Shown here: positions 45,901-56,899 of the stretch, one piece after another | How positions within the stretch are numbered: the stretch's first letter is position 1 | How the letters are laid out: the number at the start of each line of letters is the position of its first letter | Source: Chloromonas sp. AAM2 | Taxonomy: Eukaryota; Chlorophyta; Chlorophyceae; Chlamydomonadales; Chlamydomonadaceae | Length of the DNA: 57,179 nucleotides | Assembly (NCBI GenBank): GCA_004335635.1 | Contig: QAXH01006551.1 | Span: 338-57,516 of the forward strand | Direction of reading: 5' to 3' | Translations under genes and position numbers: made by a program | Notes under the pieces: generated by a model | The model's database searches: none | Told to the model about the DNA's origin: nothing | What the model saw: the letters and a program-made list of their open reading frames with translations, nothing else

Positions 45901-48133
45901 AGCACGCGACAGCCGCTAGGCACCAGCCGGCGCCGTTCCGGTGCTGGGGCCACCGCTGCGGCTGCCCTGCCCAGCAGGAAAGCAGGTACCAAACCTGCAG
46001 CACCATTGCATGTTGATTCCACAGCTGGTGCAGCAGCCTCAGCTACGTCAGCAGCTGCTGCTGATGCGTCCAACGTCCGGACAGGCGCACAAGCATCCAA
46101 GGCACATGCAGCACAATGGCCGCAAACAGTCGTGCCTGCCCTTACTAATTCTGCTCCTGGTGCCAGCCAAGTTGGAACAGGCAAGACACCTGCATGCTCT
46201 TCACTAGCACCTGCACCCCCTCAATCGGCCCGTGGTGCAGCGGTGCCCACAGCACGACGTACCGACACGTACGTGACCGGCAACCAAACACACCCTCCTT
46301 CGCCTCATCTGTGCAAGCTGGCCGGCCCGTCAGCACGCCCACCATCCCACCAGCTACGCCAGTCGCTGGCCGTTTGCACCGCATCAGCACAGGCGGCACA
46401 CCCTCATCTGCCCACACCCATGCCGGCAACCCTGCATCAGCAACCCGTGCTGTCGTGCTGTGTACCACGCCCCGCATGATGGGTCCTGGGTCGGCTAGTC
46501 ACCGCTACGGCATGCCAACGAACGGCAGCAGTGGGGGCGGAGCGCCGGCAGCAGACACCGGCAGTGGATGTGGTTTGGCCGGGGCGGCTGCCAGCAGCAG
46601 CATCAGTAACGCTGCCACAGCAGCAGCAGCTGCAGCACCAGCCGGTGTTGAGTCGCCTGCGTTGGCTGGCCAAGGCCGCCTGCGCCAGGGTCGGTCCCCG
46701 CACCGTCCCAAGGCAGCACCAGCCGCTGCTGCCCCGCCCGCACGCCCGCACCACGGCTGGTCACCCCAGCGGGCCCAGGCGCCCCCTGCCCACACCTTCG
46801 CCCACCCACCCTCGCCATCAGTCACCCTCAGGGCAGGTGCCGGTGGGATCAGTCCTGGGCAGGGCACGCCAACACTGCTGGCCCACAGCAAAACTGCGGG
46901 ACAAGGGGCTCAACAGCGTGCAAAGACACCTGGTGCTGGTCGATCCTTGCTTGGACCCAAAATGGCGAGCAGCGCGGGTGCAGGCGCGTCAACAGCGGCA
47001 GCTGTGTCCACAACAACAGCTGCAACCACATCCACAGCCAGACCAGAAGCAAACAAGAAGGTGAGCACCTGTCGCAATGCAGGATGCTCAACAAGCATGA
47101 AACCAAGGTGTTTAATAGCTTCTTCTGTTACCATAACACAGACTGCTATCAGAAGGCGTTTGGTAGCACACGTTGGCTCGCACGGCTTCCATAGCACGTG
47201 CTGCTGTGGGCGAATCACTGCGGGAGCATCTGCTTGTTGGGGAGTGCATCCCATGACCAACCCTTTGCTACCCAATATTCAACAGCATCATGCAGTTCCA
47301 ACAGCATCGTAACTAGTGCATTGACTTCGCTGCTGCTGCTTGTGATCAAATTGAAGGACTGGACCGTTGTGTGGGCTCTGAACACGCCCAATGCCAGCTT
47401 CCGCTCCGATCTTGAGCCCAGCCCACGCCTGGGCGGTGCCCAGCCGTCCTCCAGCGGGCTTCAGCAGCTGCTGGAACACCCTGGGTCAGGCTCCCTCCTG
47501 GGCTTTGCTCAGGCCGGCGCCAGCCTCCCCCTCTCTCCCAGTGCGTCCGGTAACAGCCAGGGCATACCACCAGTCTCTATCTTCAAGGAGGAACCATCTC
47601 CCAGCATCTCCCAAGGAAATAGTGGAACCCCGGCCACTGGCAGCCCGCCTGGTAGCTTCACTTCATCTGGTCTGTGGGGTACCACGATGCCTTACATAAG
47701 CCCTGTGGTTGGGCCCGCAGGCTTCGGCCCTGCCCTACCTGTGCAGGCCGCAGCGAATCCAGCACAGCGTGCACTGCCTAGGCCACCGGTGAAGGCAGAC
47801 AGGGCACACAGCAATGGAAGCAGCCTGGCCATGTTCCCTTGTACAGCTGGTTACCCTCCAGCCAGTTTGGCAGCCCACGTCGGTTCCCCCAACACGAACA
47901 CGCACTGCAGCCCAGACCATGCCATGGCGTCCCCGGCCAAGTGCTTGTCACCGGACGAGCTGTGGGGTGCGGTGGGCAGGCGTGAGGGGGACAATGCAGC
48001 CCCACCACGCGGCATGGGGGCGGCAGGCCCACACCTGCTAGCCACAGCTGCACGGCCAGCAGCAATGGAGAGCACGGACGTTGGAGTGTCACTGAGCAAT
48101 GCAGGTCCACTCAGGCTGTCCATCTTTGAGTGA
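39921..48133 (+). CDS. Very long low-complexity Ala/Ser/Pro/Thr-rich protein, unrecognised
   Basis: Exons: 39921-40045, 40433-40917, 41359-42245, 42469-43450, 43955-47060 and 47357-48133. Phases agree and the product is about 2,098 aa if a 65-bp intron (46269-46333, GTACGT...TCAG) is spliced. Without that intron the frame changes near 46.25 kb, which would instead be a one-base deletion or an assembly error. The N-terminus is SP-rich (ELTPPGTPHATTAM). A short ordered-looking region carries two YFTP motifs (FSDKYFTPYTNSAYVGSP, DDRYFTPLL). An acidic stretch rich in D/E/G follows (exon 3), then over 1,000 residues of Ala/Ser/Thr/Pro/Lys/Gln repeats. The C-terminus begins DWTVVWALNTPNASFRSDLE. 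There is no transmembrane segment, signal peptide or enzyme motif. Many S/T-P sites suggest a phosphorylated disordered scaffold or regulator. I do not recognise it and assign no function. Confidence 0.62.
46269..46333 (+). other. Possible 65-bp intron or frameshift site
   Basis: The open frame before about 46265 and the one after about 46335 differ by one base. A GTACGT donor and CCCGTCAG acceptor would join them in frame, but 65 bp is shorter than most introns here. The alternative is a one-base deletion. Protein-like composition in the second frame begins somewhat before the acceptor, which slightly favours the deletion. Confidence 0.4.
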
Positions 48134-48295
48134 TCTGCTCTTGCGTCCCCTGACAGGTCTGGCAAGCTGTTGTAGTACTGTCTAGCAAGGCCTGAAGATC
48201 TTTTTCTGGGCAGTGACTATGGCTTCCACCTCCATATGTTGTGAGATATGTGAGCTGAAGAACACAACAGCGCCCTGTAGACGTTCTGTGTGTCA

Positions 48296-48337
48296 ACTGC
48301 CATGTGACAGCGACTGGCAGAACGGTACAGCAGTATG
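48296..48337 (+). pseudogene. Fragment of YbaK-gene exon 1 region
   Basis: Shares CTGCCATGTG and, after a 15-bp deletion, CGACTGGCAGAACGGTACAG with 22799-22848, the start-codon region of the YbaK gene. Reverse-strand translations also agree (RSASRC...HMAV). Only about 45 bp survive. Confidence 0.7.
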
Positions 48338-48390
48338 TCACATGCGCCCTGATGCCAGTCTCCGTTGCGTCCATCATGATGTAGCTGAAA

Positions 48391-48494
48391 CCTTTTGGGT
48401 CCAACGAGGTGTGCGGTCAGGATAGCACCTCGAGGAGTGGCCACCACCATTAGTGTGTCATAATCTCCTTCACTTGCATGTTCCCCTCATGTGA
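48391..48494 (+). mobile_element. 5'-truncated non-LTR-like element, copy 5
   Basis: Begins CCTTTTGGGTCCAACGAGGT, continues GCGGTCAGGATAGCACCTCG and GTGGCCACCACCATTA, and ends near CCCCTCATGTGA. It has lost the GGTTGGACGGG block that other copies carry just before the end. Confidence 0.7.
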
Positions 48495-48614
48495 CCCTGG
48501 AGTCCTGAATACCAAAGCTAAAACAAGATAAATTGTCTTATGACAAACAAACCAGAAACCAAGGTAGCCTCAACTATTGGCACTCTGGAGTCCAATGCCA
48601 AAAGAATAAGAAAT

Positions 48615-48717
48615 GACGAACGATGCTAGACAAAAACAAGGTGCAGCAGCAGGGGTACGCAGGGCTGCAGATGGCTGGACCATCTGTCATGGTGCAGCAG
48701 CCGTACATTATCCAACA
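48615..48717 (+). pseudogene. Chimeric fragment of the qRRM gene
   Basis: 48615-48631 equals 51453-51469 (intron 7 of the qRRM gene). After 8 unmatched bases, 48640-48717 equals 51732-51809 (inside exon 8, GYAGLQMAGPSVMVQQPYII) with one mismatch in 78 bp. The parent segments are 262 bp apart. An intron piece joined to exon interior shows a DNA-level rearrangement, not a retrocopy. Confidence 0.88.
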
Positions 48718-48854
48718 TTCTGCGCTCAACCTGCCTGTGCCAGCTACTCTGTCATTCACTGAACTGCCACGGTGTGGTACCAGACAGGCGCAGAGTGGAA
48801 AGGGGGTCATGCACTGTAGTCTGTATTTGTAAACAAAACATCCAAAGTACCCAG

Positions 48855-48896
48855 CCTTAGCGCTAGTGTCTTGTGCCTTGGCGCTAGTGTCTTGAC
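48855..48896 (+). repeat. 21-bp tandem repeat, two units
   Basis: CCTTAGCGCTAGTGTCTTG and CCTTGGCGCTAGTGTCTTG, directly adjacent, in the presumed promoter region of the qRRM gene. Confidence 0.8.
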
Positions 48897-49494
48897 GACG
48901 TATTTGGAAAGCGCCTTGACAGCCTGGAAAGAGCTTAGAAAAGGCGGACTGGATAACCGCAGCGCCACGGCCTTGGCATAACCTGTGCCTTGTCTGCATT
49001 CCATCAGAGGATACGAGCAGCTGTTTCGGATCGATTCTCAAGGCGAGAGCTGTCTTCTGCAGGGTGAGAACCACCCCGCAGGTCATTGAAAGCCTGGTGA
49101 GTCGCGAAGGTTGGGCAGAAAGCAACGCCATCATATCGGACCGGGTACGGGCGAGTAGTAGTGGACAGGGAGGAAAAGCGCACTGCCAGCAGTGGCACTT
49201 TTCGTTGGAAGTTGTGGATTATTTGGACAATATATGCAGTGGATGCGCAATCATATGGCGAATAATAACATTCTGTGATAATACACAAAGCGCAAGGCGT
49301 CCTTCGTGTATTTTCCTGCAGCGCGCGCGCAGGCGGCAGCTTGGTGCACGTGCCAAACGGGCGGTGGATTACTTGGCCCCGCTGTTGCTCCCTAGCTGGA
49401 CGTTGTCCCAGGAAGTTCCCTGCCAAGGTTGACCCCGCCGCAAAGGGCATGGCGAACGGTCTCGTTTCCCTTGCCCAGCCCGCATCCCAGACAT

Positions 49495-52348
49495 ATGGCT
49501 GAAGCCATCCCTCCTTTCCAGGGCGCCAGCGGCGGGGGCGGCAGCGGTGCGGGTGGCGATGCAATGCAGCCGTCTGCCTCTCGGGATCCAGACGCAGCGC
49601 CAACAGCATTCTTTCGGCTTAGGGGCCTTCCTTTCAATGCGGGAGAAAGCGAAATCAGGGCCTTCTTCGGACAGTTTGAGTTAGCTCAAGTCTTCATCTG
49701 CAAACGCAATGGCAAGTGCATTGAGATTGTCTAACGTTGTGCTGATCATAGGTTGTTGCATGGTCAGCCTTCCCACTTACTTCAAAGATCCTCACTTGTC
49801 CACAGGCCGCTCTAACGGGGAAGCGTTTGTGCAGCTGGCGGACCCGACTCAGGCTCCGGCTGCTATGTCTCAACTGAACCGCCAGAACATTGGGCCCCGA
49901 TACATTGAGTAGGTGATGGTGCGGCAACGACTGACAGATTGTGCGCATGCCTTGGCTGGCTGCTCATGGCCATACTACAGACCAGTAAAATCGTTCACAT
50001 GTAAACTGTGTGGCTTGGGCTGTCAATGTTGCGCGCAGGCTCTTTGAAGCGGTGGAGGGCGACTTGACCACAGCCAAGGCATTGACCGTTGATCGCTCGC
50101 GAGGCTACGTTGTGCGATTGCGAGGATTACCTTACAGCGCCTCGGCAGCTGATGGTAAGCCTGCTGGGTCTGATGGAGACTACTCTAGACAGGTCGCGAC
50201 GCATCATTGCTCAAACTTTTCCCATTCTTGGCCGCAGTGCTGCGTTTCCTTGATGGCGTCGAGGTGGTACGAGGCATGGAAGGAGTCATCTTCACTTGGG
50301 TAAGTGGGTTTGGTGCCTGAGTTTACCCCAGCCATGGTCCAGGCTGGAGCACTGGAAAGCGCAGGCTGACGACTGCGAGGTTTTCTCATTCTCGTCCACT
50401 GTGCGCCAGCTGTTGCATTGGCTCGCTCCTGCAGACGCCTGACGGGCGACCCACCGGCGAGGCCTTCGTGGAACTGAAAGACGAGGCTGCACAGAGTGAA
50501 GCAATGAAACAACACAAGGGGCTCATGGGCACCCGTTACATCGAGTTGTTCACCAGCACCAAGGCTGCTCTTGTGCAGGTAATGTACAGATCTCATTGAG
50601 CCGTAGCTTGCACAACCATGTACAAATGTGGGTGTCAACTCCTGCCTGCCTTGCTCCTCACAGGCTATTCAGCACAATCGACTAATTCTTGGGTTCACAA
50701 ATCGCAAGCGCTGGTTGCAGCAAGCTGGCCTCTCAGCTCAGATGCTGGCACCCCAGCAGCCAGGCGTGTATCCCATGATAAACCAACACATGGATCGTGT
50801 AGACAACGTCGCAGACAGCTTTGCAGGTGACTTTTTTTTCCAAGGCTTGCGCATGCCAGTCATGTAGTACCAGAGGCGGAGCTGTGACGCTGGCTGTGTG
50901 ATGCACGACTCAGGCTGGCCATCACCCCAAAGTGCACTCATGACATTCTCACCTATGGTATCGTTACCTGCATGTCCAGGACATATTGTTGCAGATTGGT
51001 CTGTGCTTCAATTGCCATCAGTTAATGCCTACCTGGTTCGTTTTTGCCTTGCAGGCATGAGTGTAGGACGGGCAGGTGTGCGAGGCGGTGTAGCACCCAT
51101 GATCAGACAAACCATGGGCCCAGCTGGCGGTCTGATGCTGCAGCAGGCCGGCAGCAGCAGCAACATCATGATGCAGGGGCGCCAAGATGCACGTGCTGGC
51201 ATGGCATTTGGCCCAGCCATGCACCAGCCAGCAGGCCAGCGAGCAGCACTGAGTGGAATCGCAGCTGTTAGCAGCGATGTGGGCCAGCCACGCACGGTCG
51301 TGCGATCAAAGGTGAACTTTGGTCACCCACCTGCTCGCGTTGTCTGCTATGCAGTCTTGCTGCTCTTGTCGTGTCTGTTTCCTTCACCTGGTCTGGACAA
51401 TGGCACGATCAATACATCAGTGACAGCATATGGGTTGCAGTGGAGAGAAAACGACGAACGATGCTAGACTTAAACCATGACTTTAGCATGTCAGCTGTGG
51501 ATGTGCGTCTATTGCCATGCCCTTCAGACGCTGAGCTAGATCACTGCAGTCCAGGCAGCAGCTCGCATGGAGCAGCTGGCCCCTGGCTGACCTTGTTCAA
51601 ATGTCCTTGTCATTGCTCATGCACCTGCAGGCTAGCCAGCAGCAGCAACACCAGTCGTACATGGGCCAGCCGCAGGCAGCGCAGCATGCACATCTGGTGC
51701 ACCAGCCACACCTGGTACATCAGCAGCAGTTGGTGCAGCAGCAGGGGTACGCAGGGCTGCAGATGGCTGGACCATCTGTCATGGTGCAGCAGCCGTACAT
51801 CATCCAACAGGCTGGCGGACAGTATGTAGCAATTGATGGCAGCCAGTTCAACACGATGGCAACAATGGGAGGCCAATCTCAGGAGGGTTTGGGCCGTGCA
51901 CAGAATCAAGGTGAGCTTCTGTGAGCTGCCCAGTCCGCGGCTGTTGCCTTGCGATATGCTTACCGCTTCAGGTTTTTGTCGGTTGAGGGGAAACAGCAGG
52001 CAACATGCAGCTGACTACCGGACAAATCAATGGTTCAAACAAATCATTGGTTACATCGAGCCGCAACTTGCTTGTGCCAGTTCACACCAGCAACTTGTCC
52101 TCGTTGCACTTGCTGCAGGCCAGTACGTGAACATGGGCGGTCAGAACTACACGCTGCAGACTATCCAGCTCCCTCCTGGCTCGAACATCCAAGAATATTT
52201 GCAGCTGACCAGCACCCCAGGCCAGGATGTGCAGGGCGGGCCCACGTACATGGCCGGCAACCTGCAGGCTATTAACGTGCAGGGGCTGGCTGGGCACACA
52301 CAGGATGGAAGCCAGCAGGGCCAGACGATGCACGTGCTGCATCAGTAG
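49495..52348 (+). CDS. hnRNP H/F / ESRP-like protein with two quasi-RRMs
   Basis: Nine exons: 49495-49711, 49806-49908, 50039-50154, 50238-50299, 50435-50578, 50664-50826, 51055-51311, 51631-51910, 52119-52348, giving 523 aa with all joins in phase. ATG 49495 is the first in frame. qRRM1 (about 38-110): FFRLRGLPFNAGESEIRAFF, AQVFICKRNGRSNGEAFVQL, RYIELF. qRRM2 (about 128-205): YVVRLRGLPYSASAAD, GVIFTW, GRPTGEAFVELKDEA, GTRYIELF. The R-L-R-G-L-P and G-E-A-F-V motifs are typical of the hnRNP H/F, GRSF1 and ESRP families, which bind G-rich RNA and control splicing. From about residue 220 the protein is Gln/Met/Gly/His-rich and prion-like, ending VQGLAGHTQDGSQQ. It is probably a nuclear splicing regulator. 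Intron 1 has a GC donor. Confidence 0.88.
49712..49805 (+). other. GC-AG intron in qRRM gene
   Basis: The donor is CGCAATG/GCAAGT and the acceptor TCCACAG/GCCGCT. The join restores the conserved CKRNGRSNGEAFVQL of qRRM1, so it is well supported. It is 94 bp long. Confidence 0.85.
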
Positions 52349-54122
52349 CCGGACACATCTGACAACTCAATTGAGAAGCCACGCGACGCGAAGCCAGACA
52401 TGCACGCCTTGATCATCAGTATATCAGCCGTTTACAGCTCAGTAGTAAATGGCCGCGACCACCATCTGCTATTTCACTCAGACCCAGTCGTTTGGTCTAG
52501 TCCTGCTCACACTGTGATGCCACGTGCCAGAGCACACTGCCCCAAGAAGGCTCTTTACTCGAAGCAGCTTCTCCCGTTATCTAGGCAGGTCCACGCATTG
52601 GGACCTGCATTCTCCGGAGGCCCAAGAAAGAGCTGTTGCCTGGCTGTCTGCACAGCGTTGATGCATGCTCGCCTGAATTTCTGCATCCAGTCCCGCTGCC
52701 ATAGCGGGACTCTGCATTGGCTGCCGGTCAGCTTACCATGCATGCATAGCGAGCCCCAGCCCTTGACCTCGTTTCTTTCCGCACTTGGTGGCCCCAGAAG
52801 GCCCTTGGCGGTGCGCTGTGTGTTCCTGATGCATATCGGAGCACAGGGGGATTGAACAGTATATCTACCTGCACCTGCAGTACCAGACAAATGGCATCTG
52901 CACTGCGATCTAGCCCACATTGGCGTGGCCTTGTCAAGCATTCTGCTGAAGTACTGCTTGTTATCAGTATTAGGGTGGCGTCAATTGCATGCAATACATT
53001 ATGTGCATGTGCATCCACTGCACCCGGTATGTCAGGTGTCCAGTGCCTGCATTCAACCTGCACTAGGATTGCATGCAGAGGCCTCACCTGAGTACCTAAC
53101 AAATCTTGGCTTTCTGCATCTATGCACTCATGCACCTCTGAAACTCTCTGCCCCAGCACCTGTGCATGTGCAGTATGAGTGCATTCACAATGAAGTTGTG
53201 GCTTTTCATCACAATGTCACAAGGCATACAATGTTGCAGATACCAAGGCAATGTGATGGTGAAGAGGCGCACAAGCTTGCACTCAGCCCTGTTTTTGCTC
53301 CTACAACTGTTAGCTCCTCACAGTTTGGTGTGTCTGTGCCAAGTGTGGCCCTGTGCTGCACTGGTGTGTTTTGGCCTGAAATGCTTCACATTCCCTCAGC
53401 GTGCAGCGTGGGTCCGCCTTACATATAACTAGTGCGCTTTATCTGCACGCCCGACCTGACAAGTGTGCAGTTCGCCTACTGTCCAGATGACAGCAGTCGA
53501 TCTTGTTTGCATGCGGCTTTTCCGCAGTACTTGCCATGATCTTGTCCAAGCGGAGCACGTCATGGCTAGTAAAGGTCGAATGCAACCATTTACTAGGCCC
53601 ATATCGACTCTGTGAAAGTGCTCATGCAGTAAAGTTTGACTTCAACCAGGACCCCTGCATGGAATCGTGTTCATGAACCGCCTGTGTTTGTATGTGTGTG
53701 GATGGTCACAACATTGCATAGCCACGCGTGTTGGCTAGGGAAGGATTGGCTAGGCAATAAGAAGAGTTCAGTGCCAAAGTACCTGCCACGCACTTGGATG
53801 CATCTGTTGACTCGTCTTGCGTGGCAGCACTTCCTGTGTTGTGTTCTCCTCAATGCATGCCTTGTGGCCCTTATTGTGGCATGCATCAGATGACATGCAC
53901 TGCCAGAAGAAAGGGTCATGGATTTAGGCTGCCCAATCCGAAGTGGTTGTTGATGGCGTATACACGCATCAGGCATCATCAGTGTGCATCTTGGCGAATG
54001 TATTTCAGTGCATCAATGCATCCAGCCTTGGCGATGCACACATTGCAGAGACTGATTGGCGATTTCAAAACCTGGTAGAAGAAGAACGCACGTGCACATG
54101 CAGAAACTGATTGGCGTCGGCC

Positions 54123-54176
54123 GCATACAGCTATGCATGCGTACTACCATGTAGCATACAGCTATGCATGCGTACT
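54123..54176 (+). repeat. Short tandem duplication around a palindromic TGCATGC word
   Basis: Two copies of CATACAGCTATGCATGCGTA, 31 bp apart. Confidence 0.8.
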
Positions 54177-55772
54177 GCTTCTTGGTGCGGGGGTGCGTGA
54201 TTCTTGCTGCGTGGGCACAGCATTGGCTGTAGCTGGCTGCCCTGCTTGAGCAGTAGTCTTTGTGAGTCAGTGTTTGAGCCTGGCAAGCGCAATAGCGCCT
54301 CTGCCATGTGCATGGACTGATGCGCTTAGGAGAGCTGTGTTAGTGGTTTTCAAGTTGGTTGAGGTTTTGCCTGCAGTGGCATATGTTAACAGGAATCAAG
54401 TGACGTTTGATTCAAGGAGGCAGTGACTGGAAGTGCGCGGCAGGCTTGTCATGGCTTCCCTAAGGCAGCCTGATCCCTGCTCAAGTCCTTTTAAAGCGTT
54501 CAATTCAAAATGTGCAAGCATCTATCATGCCTGCCTTTGAACGATTAAAAGAACGATTAAAAGAGAATATGAATTCAGGAGTGCATGTGCCAAGAGATTA
54601 TGTTTTGATGGCTTGTGGCATGCACCAGGAGGTTGGGTGAGGTGGTGGAGCGCAGTGGTGCAGTATGTTGATGCAATTGAACAAAGAGCTGGTCTGCAAC
54701 TCGAAACGAGGATCACGCAAAAAGCAGGCAATGAGTGAGATAATTGAATGGATCACATTAGGTCGCATTTCATAGACCGCTGCTGCCACATATTATCTCA
54801 AACTAGGAGGTCTTGTGGTGGCAACGTTTTTTCCTATCCTGACAGCTTTACGGGGATGCCTTGTTCGGCCAGGCTATGGCCAAGGGTTTTGTTGAATTGG
54901 CCGTTTTACTTTGCGCCAGCAGCATTTCTATGCTCTGTGGTACACCTGACGCTCTGTGCGACTGTTTATTGCCAGGTGATTTTTGCCTGCCAACCAAGTC
55001 ACAGTGGTCTTTGCATTGATCAGCCAGTGACTAACTTGACCGTGACCGTGACTGGCCGGGACACGGGCAGTTTCTTGTACGTCCATTACAAGAAGGGAGG
55101 GTACGAAGCCCGATAAACGGTTTTCCTGCCAAGAATCTTGTACTTCCAACACACATGGTTCCTGCAGTATGCAGCATATTGACAGGCAGGGTCAAGCAGC
55201 ATGTGTAGGCTAGCAGATGGCTGTTTGCCGTAACCTACGTTTGCGCTTGTTGCATGACAGGCTTGCTGCTGCAGTACTAATACACGGGCTTTGGGCAAGG
55301 GACAGAGGGATGTTGACCTCTCATCGGTCAATGGGAGAATGAGCTGGCTGGCAACTTTTGCCTAGAAGGGTGCTCTGGGTTGCTTTTGGGTGCTGGCTCA
55401 GCGTGGCCTCACTACACTTGTGTAAGATCGCCATGTGTTTGGGAGTGACCGATACCGTGTGGCCTCAGCAGTAAATGCTTGGGTGTCAAGTCATGCAGTT
55501 GAGTCGACAGGCAACCAATGCGCTCTGTCGGTCACCATGCTAGCCAGCATTCATAGTCGCCAAACAAGTAGGTTTAAGCACAAACTGCTTGTTACAAAGG
55601 CCAGTCAGAGGTAAGGCAGCTAAGTAGAACCGCTAGGCACACGCTCCAGCCTCGCTCAGTCTGCTGGTTTGAACAGGCACAAATCATGTAGGGCGACTCT
55701 CTGGCATGAGCACTCCTTGCCTTTTCTGTCTTCCATGCATGCGCGCGCGGTGAAGACATATGCTTGCTGGTG

Positions 55773-56190
55773 ATCACAAGAGGGGAAGATCTCCAGCCTG
55801 TCCAACCTACAAGTAAAGGGGATTATGACACACCTGGATAGTGATGGTGGTGGTCACCCCTCGAGGTGCTATCATGACCGCAAACCTCGTCAGACCCAAA
55901 AAGGGCCCTGCAAACATGCGCCTCTTGATGTTCATTGTCTCTCAAGTGCCATGTCTCAACACAACCGTCTGATTGCATCCACAAAACGGATACATCAATC
56001 GGCTCCCCTGCAGTCAACTGTCATGTTAGTATCTAATTGTGTCCTTCGTCTCAACCCTGAAATTTAATCGCCGGGTCGTCCAGCGCTTGCTCTGCCTCAA
56101 TCCGGTGGGGCTCCAGTCCTTGGCGCTCCATGGTCTGCTGTGGCTGCTCTTGTGGCTGCGCTTGTTGTGTACTGGTACACACACATGGGC
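55773..56190 (-). mobile_element. Non-LTR-like element copy 6 with ORF 3' end
   Basis: Read on the minus strand it has the same ORF end as the 32.3 kb copy (RQGLEPHRIEAEQALDDPAI then KFQG and TGA at 56051-56053), then the shared 3' UTR and 3' end closing with CCCCTCTTGTGA at 55773. Upstream similarity to the 32.2 kb copy extends to about 56190. Motif B lies a further 115 bp upstream and may belong to the same insertion. Confidence 0.78.
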
Positions 56191-56304
56191 ACAAGTTGAG
56201 GCCGCAGATAGTACGACATAGCTGGTCTTTGAGCGACGATTGCGACCTGATGCCAAGACGCTTGACCCTGGATACCGTGACCCTGAACCGTGAGACACAC
56301 AAAA

Positions 56305-56337
56305 ATTGCCCCAGAATTGGCAAACATCTTTTTTTTG
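56305..56337 (+). repeat. Dispersed repeat motif B, copy 5
   Basis: GCCCCAGAATTGGCAAACAT plus an eight-T run. On the minus strand it precedes element copy 6. Confidence 0.6.
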
Positions 56338-56840
56338 TAGCCCTGGATGTCTAGCTTCCAGCGCACCTAGGCTCATTGTGGTACTCACGGGGCTACTTCA
56401 TTCAATATGCCGGTGCGTGAGACCCCATCAGCCAGAGAACGGTGCCACCCACGTGATAAACACAGCTGAACAGGGAAGCATTTTGCTTGAATGACTCGAG
56501 GATCACAGAAAGTTCTGCTGGTGGATCAATAGGCTATTCTGGCCTTCGCTTCTTGAGAAGATAGATACTCATACATTAAATGCACGCGCATCGTGTCACA
56601 AGCATTATTCTCATTCTGACGTTCATAACGTCACTAGCACAAACTTGGTAAGGAGAATTTCACCGTGAGAGCAAGGGCTGGTGTAAGTTGATGCGGGCAG
56701 ATGCAGGAGAATTATCATAAGACATAATAAGAGATGAGATGGAGTTCGGTGAACAAGGTATGCTGACTCGGTTAGACTCCCCTTTACTAGGCTGTAGCAG
56801 TGTATGCAATGTTTGCTGCAGAAGTCTGATTTTCTGCAGT

Positions 56841-56899
<59 letters not shown>
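56841..56899 (+). repeat. TCA trinucleotide microsatellite
   Basis: About 19 perfect ATC/TCA units, the longest simple repeat in the window, in gene-free DNA. Confidence 0.95.

Larger units (their letters stand above)
48134..49494. other. Spacer with a cluster of gene fragments and a retroelement end
   Basis: Between two plus-strand genes. In order: a YbaK-gene fragment (48296-48337), a non-LTR-like 3' end (48391-48494), a qRRM-gene fragment (48615-48717), a 21-bp tandem repeat (48855-48896), then the presumed promoter and 5' UTR of the qRRM gene. Confidence 0.6.

Noticed and set aside
52925..53428. 167-codon frame after the qRRM gene
   Set aside because: No ATG start placed and no motif; possibly 3' UTR or spacer.
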